Source: Achromobacter pestifer (GTDB lineage: Bacteria; Pseudomonadota; Gammaproteobacteria; Burkholderiales; Burkholderiaceae_B). Taken from it: a stretch of DNA of 64,000 nt. The DNA is taken from the NCBI RefSeq assembly GCF_013267355.1, contig NZ_CP053985.1:5022001-5086000 (forward strand), in the 5' to 3' direction. The notes below the pieces were generated by a model. The model was not told where the DNA came from, searched no databases, and saw only the letters and a program-made list of their open reading frames with translations. This document shows positions 63,402 through 64,000 of this stretch, piece by piece. Within the stretch, counting starts at the first letter, position 1. Each line of letters begins with the position of its first letter. Position numbers and translations under genes: made by a program.

Positions 63402-63427
63402 GCCGCCTTGATCCAGATCAAGGCGGC
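63402..63427. promoter_or_regulatory. palindrome with FNR-box core (also a possible bioA terminator)
   Basis: GCCGCC, TTGAT, CCAG, ATCAA, GGCGGC: an exact inverted repeat whose centre TTGAT-N4-ATCAA (63408-63421) is a perfect FNR/ANR consensus. TTT follows, so it could equally be a bioA terminator. It lies 28 bp before the P-type ATPase start, whose family is usually under FNR control. Confidence 0.6.
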
Positions 63428-63455
63428 TTTGTAACGCGCTGAGTAACATCGGCGC

Positions 63456-64000
63456 ATGCGAGCAAAATCGATCTTCGCCGTCCCGGCCGGCCTGTCCGCC
63501 GCCGACCGCCAGCAGCGCCGCCATGCGCTGGTGCGCCTGTCGCTGGCGTGGCTGGCGATGATGCAGGTGATGATGTTCGCCTGGCCCGGCTACCTGCGGC
63601 ATGAAAGCATGCCCGCCGATGCGTTGGAAACGCTGGACTGGGCCATCGTATTGATGAATTGGGCCAGCTTTGCGCTGACCGTGCCGGTGGTGGTGTATTC
63701 GGCCTGGCCGATCTGGCGCCACGCGGGCGACAATCTGCGCCACGGGCGCGCCGGCATGGACGTGCCGGTGGCCCTGGGCATCGTCGCCGCCTTCATCCCC
63801 AGCGTCCACGCCACCTACACGGGGCGGGGCGAGGTGTATTTCGATTCGGTCACGATGTTCGTGGCCTTCCTGCTGACCGCGCGCTATCTGGAGCTATGCG
63901 CCCGCCAGTCCTTTGGCGGCGCGGCGGGCGGATTGCGCCATGAGCGCGTGGAGGCGCAGCGCCTGGAGCTGGGCGCGCGCGCCGACCGGCTGGCCTCGCG
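63456..64000 (+). CDS. CcoI/FixI-like copper P-type ATPase, N-terminal part (3' end outside window)
   Basis: The frame from ATG 63456 is open to the end of the window (181 residues). 'RHALVRLSLAWLAMMQVMMF' is the first span of CcoI-type ATPases, followed by 'VVVYSAWPIWRHAGDNLRHG', 'MDVPVALGIVAAFIPSVHAT' and 'VYFDSVTMFVAFLLTARYLE', the TM region before the phosphorylation domain. An in-frame stop at 63444 fixes the start, so the N-terminal heavy-metal (CxxC) domain usual in CcoI is absent. It would export copper for cbb3 oxidase assembly. The FNR-like palindrome just upstream supports this. Confidence 0.85.
   Translation, partial: MRAKSIFAVPAGLSAADRQQRRHALVRLSLAWLAMMQVMMFAWPGYLRHESMPADALETLDWAIVLMNWASFALTVPVVVYSAWPIWRHAGDNLRHGRAGMDVPVALGIVAAFIPSVHATYTGRGEVYFDSVTMFVAFLLTARYLELCARQSFGGAAGGLRHERVEAQRLELGARADRLAS

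Overview
The window is GC-rich DNA from a beta-proteobacterium. It most likely comes from the Alcaligenaceae (Achromobacter/Bordetella group). Three things point there: Bug-type tricarboxylate-transporter receptor genes sit beside CoA-ester catabolic genes, an AxyABM/MexAB-OprM-like efflux operon runs straight into pdxJ-acpS-nagZ-uvrC-pgsA, and bioC and bioD are fused. Coding density is high. I found no tRNA, rRNA, CRISPR array, insertion sequence or prophage.

Layout. 1-4385: end of an NDP-forming acyl-CoA synthetase, a Bug receptor and two acyl-CoA dehydrogenases, which look like one organic-acid catabolic operon. 4419-5189: soluble spermidine-synthase-like protein. 5441-11001: malonate module with a GntR regulator, malonyl-CoA decarboxylase, enoyl-CoA hydratase family protein, malonyl-CoA synthetase and a second Bug receptor. 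11030-15052: a Fur-box-like site, then an ECF sigma factor, FecR-like anti-sigma factor and TonB-dependent siderophore receptor. 15063-16019: aldo/keto reductase. 16293-19368: TrpXYZ-type ABC transporter, split by a 417-bp gap holding a terminator and repeats. 19432-20679: DadA-like oxidoreductase.

20783-27472 is a compact divergent locus. On the minus strand are a membrane spermidine synthase and a Tat-signal FAD oxidoreductase. On the plus strand are DUF350, an SPFH/Band-7 protein with a SHOCT tail, a two-zinc-ribbon DUF4178-like protein, a 55-residue Ser/Gly-rich membrane peptide and SpeD. The two arms face each other across a 28-bp element with mirror-image -10 boxes. I read it as a polyamine-linked membrane-stress or membrane-organisation system; its function is inferred.

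27534-30543: molybdate uptake (modABC with a ModE-type box) and divergent modE. 30701-33078: DUF4136 lipoprotein, patatin phospholipase and an orphan winged-helix regulator. 33274-44216: RND efflux operon, then pdxJ, acpS, nagZ, uvrC and pgsA with many overlaps. 44419-49319: MFS transporter, di-heme cytochrome c peroxidase, queF (minus strand) and aceA.

49393-58230 holds two giant minus-strand genes (1549 and 1392 codons) that I do not recognise. They are only 9 bp apart, have no export signal, and one has a helical middle and a beta-rich, cysteine-containing end. This is the best candidate for an undescribed system. 58608-63326: biotin synthesis genes bioCD, bioH and bioF, with divergent bioA. 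63456-64000: start of a CcoI/FixI-like copper P-type ATPase behind a palindrome that contains an FNR-box-like core.
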